Assembly (NCBI GenBank): GCA_041687675.1
Contig: JAWLBM010000022.1
Span: forward strand, 16,159-80,158
Direction: 5' to 3'
Origin: JAWLBM01 sp041687675
GTDB lineage: Bacteria > Pseudomonadota > Alphaproteobacteria > Rhizobiales > Pleomorphomonadaceae
DNA length: 64,000 nt
A program made the translations under genes and the position numbers. Numbering within the stretch: the first letter of the stretch is position 1; every line of letters starts with the position of its first letter. The notes under the pieces are model-generated. The model had not been told where the DNA came from, did no database searches, and was given only the letters and a program-made list of their open reading frames with translations. Positions 1 to 7,191 of this stretch are shown piece by piece.

Positions 1-205
1 GGTCGGAGCCCCAGCCCCAGCGGGGCCGCAGCATCTGGATGGCGTGGTGGAGCGCCACCAGCAGGCCCGGCACCATCGCCGGCAGGGCGAGTTCGACCAC
101 CATCACGCGGTTGAGGGTCGAGGTGGTCAGCACCAGGATCGCGCCGAGGGCCGTCTGGACGAGGCCGAGGCGGACGATGTCGAGCCAGCCGAAGGTGCGT
201 GGCAT
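1..205 (-). CDS. Bch2/PucC-family MFS protein, N-terminal part
   Basis: Only the first 68 codons are inside the window; the gene runs off the left edge. The start ATG overlaps the bchG stop as TGATG, so the two are translationally coupled. The visible residues (MPRTFGWLDIVRLGLVQTAL..., then STLNRVMVVELALPAMVPGL) match the opening of the BCH2/PucC/LhaA family: the motif TLNRVMVVEL is the same one seen as TLNRVMIVEL in the lhaA gene of this window. By position (directly after bchG) it is most likely the PGC member usually called bch2 or orf428, a membrane protein thought to act in pigment or light-harvesting assembly. Its exact role is not established, and pucC cannot be excluded from so short a piece. 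Confidence 0.8.
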   Translation of the reverse strand, partial: MPRTFGWLDIVRLGLVQTALGAILVLTTSTLNRVMVVELALPAMVPGLLVALHHAIQMLRPRWGWGSD

Positions 206-1089
206 CAGGGCACCTCCGGAACGAGCGCGCGGACGGCGAAGGCCGACACCAGCATGCCGAGCACGTAGAGGGTGGTCCCGGTGGCGTTGTACCAGGGCGC
301 CCGCGCGCGAGGCGCCTCGAGCAGCCTCTGCATCAGCAGCAGCTGGGCGCCGAGCAGCAGCGCGACGATCGCGGCGTGCCAGGGCCGGTCGAGCCAGGCG
401 AGCAGCGCCACCACGGCCACCTGCGGCACCGCCATCACCACGCAGGCGAAGCGGGCGGCGGCGTCGACGCCCATCTGCACCGGGAGCGAGCGCAGGCCGA
501 GTTCGTCGTCGCCCTCCACCGACTTGAAGTCGTTGAGGGTCATGATCCCGTGGGCGCCCACGGAGTAGAGGATGGCCAGGCTGACGATCGGCCAGGACGG
601 CATCGCCGCCGAGACCACGGCCGCGCCGACGAACCAGGGCAGGCCCTCGTAGGCGATCGCGACGGCCGAGTTGCCCCACCAGCCGTTCTTCTTCAGCCGG
701 AAGGGCGGTGCGCTGTAGGCCCAGGCGAGCAGCAGGCCGACCACGGCGGCGACGAAGACGATGCTGCCGAGGGCGGCCGCGACGGCCAGCGACAGGGCCG
801 TCCAGATCAGGGCGATGTAGAGGCCCCAGCGGCCGGGCACACGGCCGGACGGGATCGGCCGGTTCGGCTCGTTGATGGCGTCCACGTGGCGGTCGAACCA
901 GTCGTTGGCGGCCTGGCTCGTCGCGCAGACCAGCGGCCCGGTCAGCGCGATGCCGCCGGCGACCAGCAGCCAGCGGTCGGCGAGGGGCTGGCCGGAGGAG
1001 GCGAGGCCGCAGCCGAAGGCCCACATGGGTGCGAACCACGTGATCGGCTTCAGCAGTTCCAGTGTGGCCGGAGCGGACGGGAGTGCCAT
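205..1089 (-). CDS. bchG: Bacteriochlorophyll synthase BchG
   Basis: Membrane prenyltransferase of the UbiA family that esterifies bacteriochlorophyllide a with geranylgeranyl or phytyl diphosphate, the last assembly step of bacteriochlorophyll. The 294-aa product has the polyprenyl-diphosphate binding motif NDWFDRHVDAINEPNRPIPSG around residues 62-82 and a second Asp-rich motif (TLNDFKSVEGDDELG), with about eight hydrophobic segments between. I take the ATG at 1089 (MALPSAPATLELLKPITWF), which fits the usual BchG N-terminus; an in-frame TTG at 1116 would add nine residues but lies inside an operator-like palindrome. The gene is downstream of ppsR and overlaps the next gene by one base. Confidence 0.95.
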   Translation of the reverse strand: MALPSAPATLELLKPITWFAPMWAFGCGLASSGQPLADRWLLVAGGIALTGPLVCATSQAANDWFDRHVDAINEPNRPIPSGRVPGRWGLYIALIWTALSLAVAAALGSIVFVAAVVGLLLAWAYSAPPFRLKKNGWWGNSAVAIAYEGLPWFVGAAVVSAAMPSWPIVSLAILYSVGAHGIMTLNDFKSVEGDDELGLRSLPVQMGVDAAARFACVVMAVPQVAVVALLAWLDRPWHAAIVALLLGAQLLLMQRLLEAPRARAPWYNATGTTLYVLGMLVSAFAVRALVPEVP

Positions 1090-1101
1090 CCCCGGATGGT
1101 A

Positions 1102-1136
1102 GGCTTGACGGTTCAAACCGTCAAGCCGGGTTTACA
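1102..1136 (-). promoter_or_regulatory. Candidate PpsR operator upstream of bchG
   Basis: A perfect inverted repeat, GGCTTGACG (1102-1110), 8 nt, CGTCAAGCC (1119-1127), lies just upstream of the bchG ATG. It overlaps a CGT-N12-ACA sequence (1119-1136) that differs by one base from the PpsR/CrtJ consensus TGT-N12-ACA. The same 9-8-9 arrangement recurs before bchC. The location in the ppsR-bchG gap implies that bchG has its own PpsR-controlled promoter. Binding is inferred from sequence only. Confidence 0.55.
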
Positions 1137-1247
1137 GTCCGAGAGCGCAAAGATGACGCGCCGGCCCGCCCCGGGAGGGCGCCCTTCGAGGGCTGCCGTC
1201 CAGTCGAGTTGACAGTCATTCCGGTGAGCGATCGACCGGCCGGGGGA

Positions 1248-2675
1248 TCAGTTCGTCGCGTCCGTGGGGAGGTCGCCGATGCCGAAGCGATGCAGCTTGG
1301 CGTAGAGGCTCTGGCGGCTGAGGCCGAGGATCTGGGCGGCGGAGGCCCGGTTGTCGTCGGTCAGCTTCAGCGCGGCCTCGATGCACATCTGCTCGATCAT
1401 GTCCGTGGTCTCGCGGACCAGTTCCTTGAGCGGCATGGTGCCGACCAGGTGCGTCAGGTTCTCCACCGTCGGCGCCAGCCCCGCCTCCCGCATCATCGGC
1501 AGGGCCGAGCGGTGCCGGACGGCGCGGATCACCATGCCGATGCAGGGCTCCTCCTCGGAGGGCACGTAGACGGCGGTGACGTCGACGTCATCCACCGAGC
1601 CGAGTTCGCCCCTGAGGCTGGTGCCGAAGTCGCGGATCGACCCGTGGTCGCGCAGGTTGCTGGCGATGAGGCCGAAGTCGATGCCCGGCCGGCCCAGCCA
1701 GCGGTCGATCGAGGCGCCCCGGGCGGCTTCCAGCGACGGAAGCTCGGCGAGGTCGAGGAAGGCGAGGTTGGCGTCGAGGATCCGCCCGTCCGCGTCCACG
1801 GCGGCGAAGGCCTCCGGAAAGCGCTTGAAGATCTCGAGGCTCGGGTTCGCGCCCATGCCGTCCGGCCGGTCGGCCGCGGCCAGCCTCACCAGGAGGTACT
1901 GGGCGGAATCGTGCCGGAAGTGCGAGGCGGAGAGTTGCGCGTCCACCGCCTGCCCTGAAAGCCGAAGCCGCGCTTCCTGGGCGCGGCCGATGGTGCGGGC
2001 CGACATCAGCGCGGCCTGGAGGTCGATCTGGGACTCGGCGGCGAAGAGGTCGCGGAACGGCCGCTCGACCAGTCGCGACGGCGCCGTGCCGACGAACTTC
2101 GCAGCCGCCGGGTTGGCCTCCGCGATGCGGCCGGTCGAGGCGTCGATCACGAACACCGCCTCCTGCGCCATCTGGAACAGCAGGCGGTAGCGGGTCTCGG
2201 CGTTGCGCAGCCTCGCGTAGTCGGCCTCCATGGTCCGCTGGATGTCGACCACCCGCTGCTGCAGGCGGGAGATGGTGGCGAGGTCCCGGCCGACGACGAG
2301 TGTGTACCCGCCCCCGGACACGCGAGTCGCCGCGAAGCTGATCGGCACGCTCGCCCCGTCGACGGCGAGGTGGTTGATCTCGCGCCAGCGGGAGCGGACG
2401 CCGGCCTTCGCCTCGCTGCGCATCATCTCGGTCTTGCGGCGGCTGTCGGGGGCGACGACCTCGGCCCAGGGACGCCCGAACCAGGGCTCCGGGTCGAGCC
2501 CGTCGAGTTCCTCGGCGGAGACCGCAACGTCGCGGATCACGCCCTCGTCGTCGATGACCAGGGCAATATCCGAGGTGGCAGCGAGCAGAGCCGCCGCCGA
2601 ATCCGGGTCAAGGCCTTCGAGCCAGGTCTCGGGTGACCGAAACCGTCGAGCAGACCTGGGCATGGTCACGTCCAT
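1248..2675 (-). CDS. ppsR: Photosynthesis repressor PpsR/CrtJ
   Basis: Transcriptional regulator that represses bch, crt and light-harvesting genes under oxic conditions in purple bacteria. The 475-aa protein has the family layout: an N-terminal domain, a Q-linker region, two PAS domains (about residues 165-270 and 290-390), and a C-terminal Fis-type helix-turn-helix (about 442-466, NRASAAQILGLSRQSLYAKL). It contains just two cysteines: Cys431 in the helix before the HTH (MIEQMCIEAALKLTDD), which corresponds to the conserved redox-active Cys, and Cys378 in the preceding domain. The better-known second Cys of Rhodobacter sphaeroides sits elsewhere, so the disulfide switch may differ. It is 15 bp downstream of the antirepressor gene, in the same operon. 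Confidence 0.95.
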   Translation of the reverse strand: MDVTMPRSARRFRSPETWLEGLDPDSAAALLAATSDIALVIDDEGVIRDVAVSAEELDGLDPEPWFGRPWAEVVAPDSRRKTEMMRSEAKAGVRSRWREINHLAVDGASVPISFAATRVSGGGYTLVVGRDLATISRLQQRVVDIQRTMEADYARLRNAETRYRLLFQMAQEAVFVIDASTGRIAEANPAAAKFVGTAPSRLVERPFRDLFAAESQIDLQAALMSARTIGRAQEARLRLSGQAVDAQLSASHFRHDSAQYLLVRLAAADRPDGMGANPSLEIFKRFPEAFAAVDADGRILDANLAFLDLAELPSLEAARGASIDRWLGRPGIDFGLIASNLRDHGSIRDFGTSLRGELGSVDDVDVTAVYVPSEEEPCIGMVIRAVRHRSALPMMREAGLAPTVENLTHLVGTMPLKELVRETTDMIEQMCIEAALKLTDDNRASAAQILGLSRQSLYAKLHRFGIGDLPTDATN

Positions 2676-2690
2676 CGCGGGTCTACACCT

Positions 2691-3608
2691 TCATGAGTAG
2701 GAACCGCTTCGAGCCCCAACCGAGTCGGTCACCAACAATTTTTTTATGTGGCCGATTGCCTGCCGTCCGTCAACCGCGGTGAAATCGCCGCCGACCGTCG
2801 CGACCTGTTCCGGGTTGTCGTTGAAGAATCGGCCCCCCACCATGACGATCAGCCGCTGATCGCCGCTGGCGTCACGAATGTCGTCGACGAGCCTCGCCAT
2901 GCCGTCGACGTTGTCGTCCACGCTGGCGGAGAGGCCGACGACCGCCGGTTTCGACAGCGCGACCGTTCGCAGGATCTGGCTGCGTCCCGTGCCCGACAGC
3001 GTGTCGACGTCCCAGCTGGCCCGGCGGAAGAACTCCTCGAGCATCAGCAAGCCGAAGGAGTGCTGCTCGTTCGGAACAGAGGCGAGCAGCACCCGGCGCG
3101 TTGGCCTCGGATCGGACAGTTCCCCCTGCTCGGCCATGTGGGCGAGCGCGCGCATCATCCGCTGCAGCCGGCAGAGCCCCATGGTGACTTCGGCGAAGCT
3201 GCAGTCGTCGTTCGTCCACATCTCCCCGAGCCGCCGCGCCGCCGGGGCGAGCACGTCGAGGTAGATGGCCTCGACCGGTACGCCCGCCGCGATCGCGGAC
3301 TGCACCAGGGCCAGTCCGTTCTCGACGCCATTCTCCGTCCGCACGATGCGCGTCAGCCGCTCGACCAGTCCCCGCTCCGGAACGAGCGCCCCGTCGGCCG
3401 CGAACTCCTCGCTTGAGCGGGCGCGTCGGTGAACCATCAGGAGCCGGGGGATCACCTCTCCCTCGATCGTCCGGGCAAGCCGCTCACGCGGTCCCAGCGG
3501 CTCGAGGCTGTCCGGATCCTGTTCGACTGCGAGGCGGCGGTCATCCAGGTCGCCGCCTGTACCGTCGAAGCAAGCCGCATCGTCAGAGACTTGGTCCAGG
3601 CCGTCCAT
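2691..3608 (-). CDS. ppaA: Antirepressor PpaA/AerR, cobalamin-binding
   Basis: Partner of PpsR/CrtJ. The AerR family binds vitamin B12 and relieves or modulates PpsR repression in response to light. The 305-aa protein has a helical B12-binding-2 type domain (about residues 75-165, with TNDDCSFAEVTMGLCRLQRM) followed by a Rossmann-like B12-binding domain (about 171-295). The cobalamin-ligand motif is NEQHSFG at 180-186, with His183 as the probable ligand, as in AerR. The first 45 residues are variable and of low complexity. The gene directly precedes ppsR (15 bp gap) and is divergent from bchF, the canonical position. The promoter must lie in 3609-3858, shared with bchF. Confidence 0.92.
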   Translation of the reverse strand: MDGLDQVSDDAACFDGTGGDLDDRRLAVEQDPDSLEPLGPRERLARTIEGEVIPRLLMVHRRARSSEEFAADGALVPERGLVERLTRIVRTENGVENGLALVQSAIAAGVPVEAIYLDVLAPAARRLGEMWTNDDCSFAEVTMGLCRLQRMMRALAHMAEQGELSDPRPTRRVLLASVPNEQHSFGLLMLEEFFRRASWDVDTLSGTGRSQILRTVALSKPAVVGLSASVDDNVDGMARLVDDIRDASGDQRLIVMVGGRFFNDNPEQVATVGGDFTAVDGRQAIGHIKKLLVTDSVGARSGSYS

Positions 3609-3764
3609 GAGAGCCCCCCTGTCCCACGGTCACGTCCGATAGGCGGGCGAGACACGCCCACCGCACACCCGTTCCGATCGTCTGTCAAGGGCGCGAGACA
3701 GGAAATCATCTCCGCAGGACACCTCACCAGCCGGTATGTCCCTGACGACGTGGAAAGATCAAAG

Positions 3765-3798
3765 TGTCCTCCTAAATTAACGTCAAGCCAGATTGACA
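3765..3798 (+). promoter_or_regulatory. Candidate PpsR sites upstream of bchF
   Basis: Two overlapping near-consensus PpsR/CrtJ sites share their ACGT: TGT-N12-ACG at 3765-3782 and CGT-N12-ACA at 3781-3798 (CGTCAAGCCAGATTGACA). They lie in the ppaA/bchF divergent gap, 61 bp upstream of the bchF ATG, in the only locally AT-richer stretch of that gap. The second site shares CGTCAAGC...ACA with sites at bchG and bchC. The assignment is inferred from motif and context. Confidence 0.55.
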
Positions 3799-3858
3799 CT
3801 CGGGCGGGGCCGCCGTAGCTTGGAATTCCCAAGGTTCGAGCAGGAAGGTCGCGCCAGC

Positions 3859-4359
3859 ATGTCTCCCCGCCAGCCGTCCCCGGTCGACCGCAAGGCGCTC
3901 TACACGGCCGAGCAGCGCCGTCGTCGCGACGCGTCGCGCTGGACGCTGGTCCAGGGGATCCTGGCCCCGCTGCAGTTCCTGGTCTTCCTCGTCAGCCTCG
4001 CCCTCGTCGCCCGCTTCCTCGCCACCGGGGAAGGCTACCTGGCAGCCACCGTCTCCATCGTGGCGAAGACGCTGGTGCTCTACGCGATCATGGTCACCGG
4101 CTCGCTCTGGGAGAATGACGTCTTCGGCAAGTACCTGTTCGCACGCGCCTTCTTCTGGGAGGACGTGGTGAGCATGGTGGTGATCGCGCTGCACACGGCC
4201 TACCTGGTGGCGCTGGCGACCGACGCCCTGGCCCCGCCGGCGCTGATGGTGCTGGCGCTCGCGGCCTACGCCACCTACGTGATCAACGCCGGCCAGTTCC
4301 TGTGGAAGCTCAGGATGGCCCGGCTGCAGGGCCCCGTCGCCGCGGAGGCCGGGCGATGA
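3859..4359 (+). CDS. bchF: 3-vinyl bacteriochlorophyllide hydratase BchF
   Basis: Hydrates the 3-vinyl group of (bacterio)chlorophyllide to hydroxyethyl on the way to bacteriochlorophyll a. The 166-aa small membrane protein has about four hydrophobic segments and the family pattern (ENDVFGKYLFARAFFWEDVVS and an NAGQFLWKLRMARLQ C-terminus). The start is set by AGGAAGG 10 nt upstream; the open frame continues to 3793, but that would add residues unlike the family and overlap the operator. The stop overlaps the bchN start as ATGA. First gene of the bchFNBHLM-lhaA-puh run. Confidence 0.95.
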   Translation: MSPRQPSPVDRKALYTAEQRRRRDASRWTLVQGILAPLQFLVFLVSLALVARFLATGEGYLAATVSIVAKTLVLYAIMVTGSLWENDVFGKYLFARAFFWEDVVSMVVIALHTAYLVALATDALAPPALMVLALAAYATYVINAGQFLWKLRMARLQGPVAAEAGR

Positions 4360-5633
4360 CCGTCGTCGCCGCCCCCCGCGACCTCTCCTGCGAGCGGCCG
4401 GTCCTGCGCGAGCGGGGCCAGCGCGAGGTGTTCTGCGGCCTCACTGGCATCGTCTGGCTGCACCGCAAGGTGCGCGACGCCTTCTTCCTGGTGGTGGGCT
4501 CGCGCACCTGCGCCCATCTGCTCCAGTCCGCCGCCGGCGTGATGATCTTCGCCGAGCCGCGCTTCGCCACCGCCGTGATCGAGGAGCGCGACCTCGCCGG
4601 CATGGCCGACGCCAACGAGGAGCTCGACCGGGTCGTCTCCCGGCTGATCGAGCGGCGGCCGGACATCCGCCTGCTGTTCCTCGTCGGCTCCTGCCCGTCC
4701 GAGGTGATCAAGCTCGACCTCTCCCGCGCCGCCGCCCGGCTGTCGGAGCGCTTCGCCGGCGGGCCGCGGGTGCTCGCCTACTCGGGCAGCGGCATCGAGA
4801 CCACCTTCACCGAGGGCGAGGACGCCTGCCTCGCCTCGCTGGTGCCGGGCCTTGCCGCCGAGCCGCGCGGCGCCGCGCCGTCGCTGGTCGTCGTCGGCGC
4901 CCTCGCCGACGTGGTGGAGGACCAGTTCCGCCGCGTCTTCGACGAGATCGGCATCGGCCCGGTCGCCTTCCTGCCCGGTCGCCGGGCGGCGGAGATGCCG
5001 TCGGTCGGGCCGAACACGCGCCTCCTGCTCGCCCAGCCCTACCTCGGCGAGACCCTGCGCCTCCTCGAGGACCGCGGCGCCCGGCGCATCCCGGCGCCGT
5101 TCCCGCTCGGGGCGGAGGGCACCACGGCCTTCTTCGAGGCCGCCGCCGCCGCCTTCGGCGTCCCGGCCTCCCGCGTCAGGCTCGCCACCGCCGCCCGCGA
5201 GGCCCGCGCCCGCTCTGCGATCGGGCGCCACCGCCCCCGCCTCGACGGCCGCAGCCTGTTCTTCTTCCCCGACAGCCAGCTCGAAGTGCCGCTCGCCCGC
5301 GTCCTCTCGCGCGAGCTCGGCATGCGGCCGGTCGAGGTGGGCACGCCCTACCTGCACCGCACCATCCTCTCCGAGGAACTGCCGCTGGTGCCGGAGGGTG
5401 CGCTCCTCTCCGAGGGCCAGGACGTCGACCGCCAGCTCGACCGCTGCCGCGCGGCCCGGCCGGACCTCGTCGTCTGCGGTCTCGGCCTCGCCAATCCGCT
5501 CGAGGCCGAGGGCATCACCACCAAGTGGTCGATCGAGACGGTGTTCACGCCGATCCAGGGATACGAGCAGGCCGGCGACCTCGCCGAGCTGTTCGCCCGC
5601 CCTCTCGACCGCCGCCACCGGCTGGAGGTGTGA
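4356..5633 (+). CDS. bchN: Dark-operative protochlorophyllide reductase subunit BchN
   Basis: Catalytic NB-component subunit of the light-independent, nitrogenase-like protochlorophyllide reductase, which reduces ring D. The 425-aa protein has the three cysteines expected to bind the NB cluster: Cys27 (EVFCGLTG), Cys52 (SRTCAHLL) and Cys113 (GSCPSEVI); the fourth ligand comes from an Asp of BchB. I take the ATG that overlaps the bchF stop (ATGA) rather than the longer open frame from 4302. It is followed after one base by bchB. Confidence 0.97.
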   Translation: MTVVAAPRDLSCERPVLRERGQREVFCGLTGIVWLHRKVRDAFFLVVGSRTCAHLLQSAAGVMIFAEPRFATAVIEERDLAGMADANEELDRVVSRLIERRPDIRLLFLVGSCPSEVIKLDLSRAAARLSERFAGGPRVLAYSGSGIETTFTEGEDACLASLVPGLAAEPRGAAPSLVVVGALADVVEDQFRRVFDEIGIGPVAFLPGRRAAEMPSVGPNTRLLLAQPYLGETLRLLEDRGARRIPAPFPLGAEGTTAFFEAAAAAFGVPASRVRLATAAREARARSAIGRHRPRLDGRSLFFFPDSQLEVPLARVLSRELGMRPVEVGTPYLHRTILSEELPLVPEGALLSEGQDVDRQLDRCRAARPDLVVCGLGLANPLEAEGITTKWSIETVFTPIQGYEQAGDLAELFARPLDRRHRLEV

Positions 5634-5634
5634 C

Positions 5635-7191
5635 ATGCAGCTCACCGTCTGGACCTACGAGGGACCGCCGCACGTGGGCGCCATGCGCGTCGCCACCGGG
5701 CTTGCCGACGTCCACTACGTGCTGCACGCGCCGCAGGGCGACACCTACGCCGACCTGCTCTTCACGATGATCGAGCGCCGCGACGCCCGCCCGCCGGTCA
5801 CCTACACCACCTTCCAGGCCCGCGACCTCGGCGGCGACACCGCCGTGCTGTTCAAGACCGCCGTCCGCGAGGCCTACGAGCGGCACCGCCCGGCGGCGAT
5901 GATCGTCGGCGCCTCCTGCACCGCCGAGCTGATCCAGGACGACCCTGGCGGGCTCGCCCGCGCTCTCGACCTGCCGGTGCCGGTGATCCCGCTGGAGCTG
6001 CCGTCGTACCAGCGCAAGGAGAACTGGGGCGCCTCCGAGACCTTCTACCAGATCGTCCGGGCGCTGGCCGGGCCGTCGGCGCCGCCGCCGGGAACCGCGA
6101 GGCCGCCGCGCGACCCCGCCCGCCGGCCGACGTGCAACCTGCTCGGCCCGACCGCCCTCGGCTTCCGCCATCGCGACGACGTCGCGGAGGTGACCGCGCT
6201 GCTCGGCCGCCTCGGCATCGACGTCGCGGTCGCCGCCCCCATGGGCGCCTCGGCGGCCGACATCGCCCGCCTCGGCGAGGCGGACTTCAACGTGGTGCTC
6301 TATCCCGAGACGGCCTCGCAGGCGGCCCGCTGGCTCGGCCGGACCTTCGGCCAGCCGGCGACGACCGCCGTGCCGATCGGTGTCGGCGCCACCCGCGACT
6401 TCATCGCCGAGGTGGCTGCGCTGGCCGGGGTCGACGCCGGCCCCGTGCTCGCCGCCGAGGGCTCGCGGCTGCCCTGGTACTCGCGCTCGGTCGACAGCAC
6501 CTACCTGACCGACAAGCGGGTGTTCATCTTCGGCGATGCCACCCACGCGGTGGCCGCCGCCCGGGTCGCCCGCGACGAGATGGGCTTCCGCGTCGTCGGC
6601 ATCGGCACCTACGCCCGCGAGTTCGCCCGCGAGGTGCGGGCCGCCGCCGCCGAGCACGGCGTCGAGGCCCTCGTCACCGACGACTACCTCGAGGTCGAGG
6701 CCCGCATCGCCGAACTGCAGCCCGAACTGGTGCTCGGCACCCAGATGGAGCGGCACATCGCCAAGCGGCTCGGCATCGCCTGCGCCGTCATCTCCGCGCC
6801 CGTGCACGTGCAGGACTTCCCGGCCCGCCGCTCGCCGCAGATGGGGTTCGAGGGCGCCAACGTCCTGTTCGACACCTGGATCCATCCGCTGATGATGGGG
6901 CTCGAGGAGCACCTCATCGGCATGTTCCGCGACGACGGCGAGTTCTCCGCCGACGCCGCGCCCTCGCATCTCGGCGCCCATGCGGCGCGCCCGGAGGCGG
7001 CCGCGCCCGAGCCGATCGTGCTGCCCGGCGCGCCGGCCTGGACCGCCGAGGCCGAGCACGAGCTGAAGAAGATCCCGTTCTTCGTCCGCGGAAAGGCGCG
7101 GCGCAACACCGAGACCTTCGCCCGCGACGCGGGCATCGCATCGATCACGGTGGAGACGCTCTACGATGCCAAGGCGCACTTCGGCCGTTGA
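5635..7191 (+). CDS. bchB: Dark-operative protochlorophyllide reductase subunit BchB
   Basis: Second subunit of the NB component; it supplies the Asp ligand to the cluster and the substrate pocket. The product is 518 aa. It starts MQLTVWTYEGPPHVGAMRVA, the usual BchB opening, one base after bchN. The GASCTAELIQDDPGGLA and MEHHI-equivalent (TQMERHIAKRLGI) regions are present. The C-terminal PCP-reductase domain (about 450-518, KKIPFFVRGKARRNTETFA) is intact after an Ala/Pro-rich linker. The last 26 bases overlap the start of bchH. Confidence 0.97.
   Translation: MQLTVWTYEGPPHVGAMRVATGLADVHYVLHAPQGDTYADLLFTMIERRDARPPVTYTTFQARDLGGDTAVLFKTAVREAYERHRPAAMIVGASCTAELIQDDPGGLARALDLPVPVIPLELPSYQRKENWGASETFYQIVRALAGPSAPPPGTARPPRDPARRPTCNLLGPTALGFRHRDDVAEVTALLGRLGIDVAVAAPMGASAADIARLGEADFNVVLYPETASQAARWLGRTFGQPATTAVPIGVGATRDFIAEVAALAGVDAGPVLAAEGSRLPWYSRSVDSTYLTDKRVFIFGDATHAVAAARVARDEMGFRVVGIGTYAREFAREVRAAAAEHGVEALVTDDYLEVEARIAELQPELVLGTQMERHIAKRLGIACAVISAPVHVQDFPARRSPQMGFEGANVLFDTWIHPLMMGLEEHLIGMFRDDGEFSADAAPSHLGAHAARPEAAAPEPIVLPGAPAWTAEAEHELKKIPFFVRGKARRNTETFARDAGIASITVETLYDAKAHFGR

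Noticed and set aside
1090..1116. TTG start for bchG at 1116
   Set aside because: It lies inside a perfect palindrome; the ATG at 1089 gives the usual BchG N-terminus.
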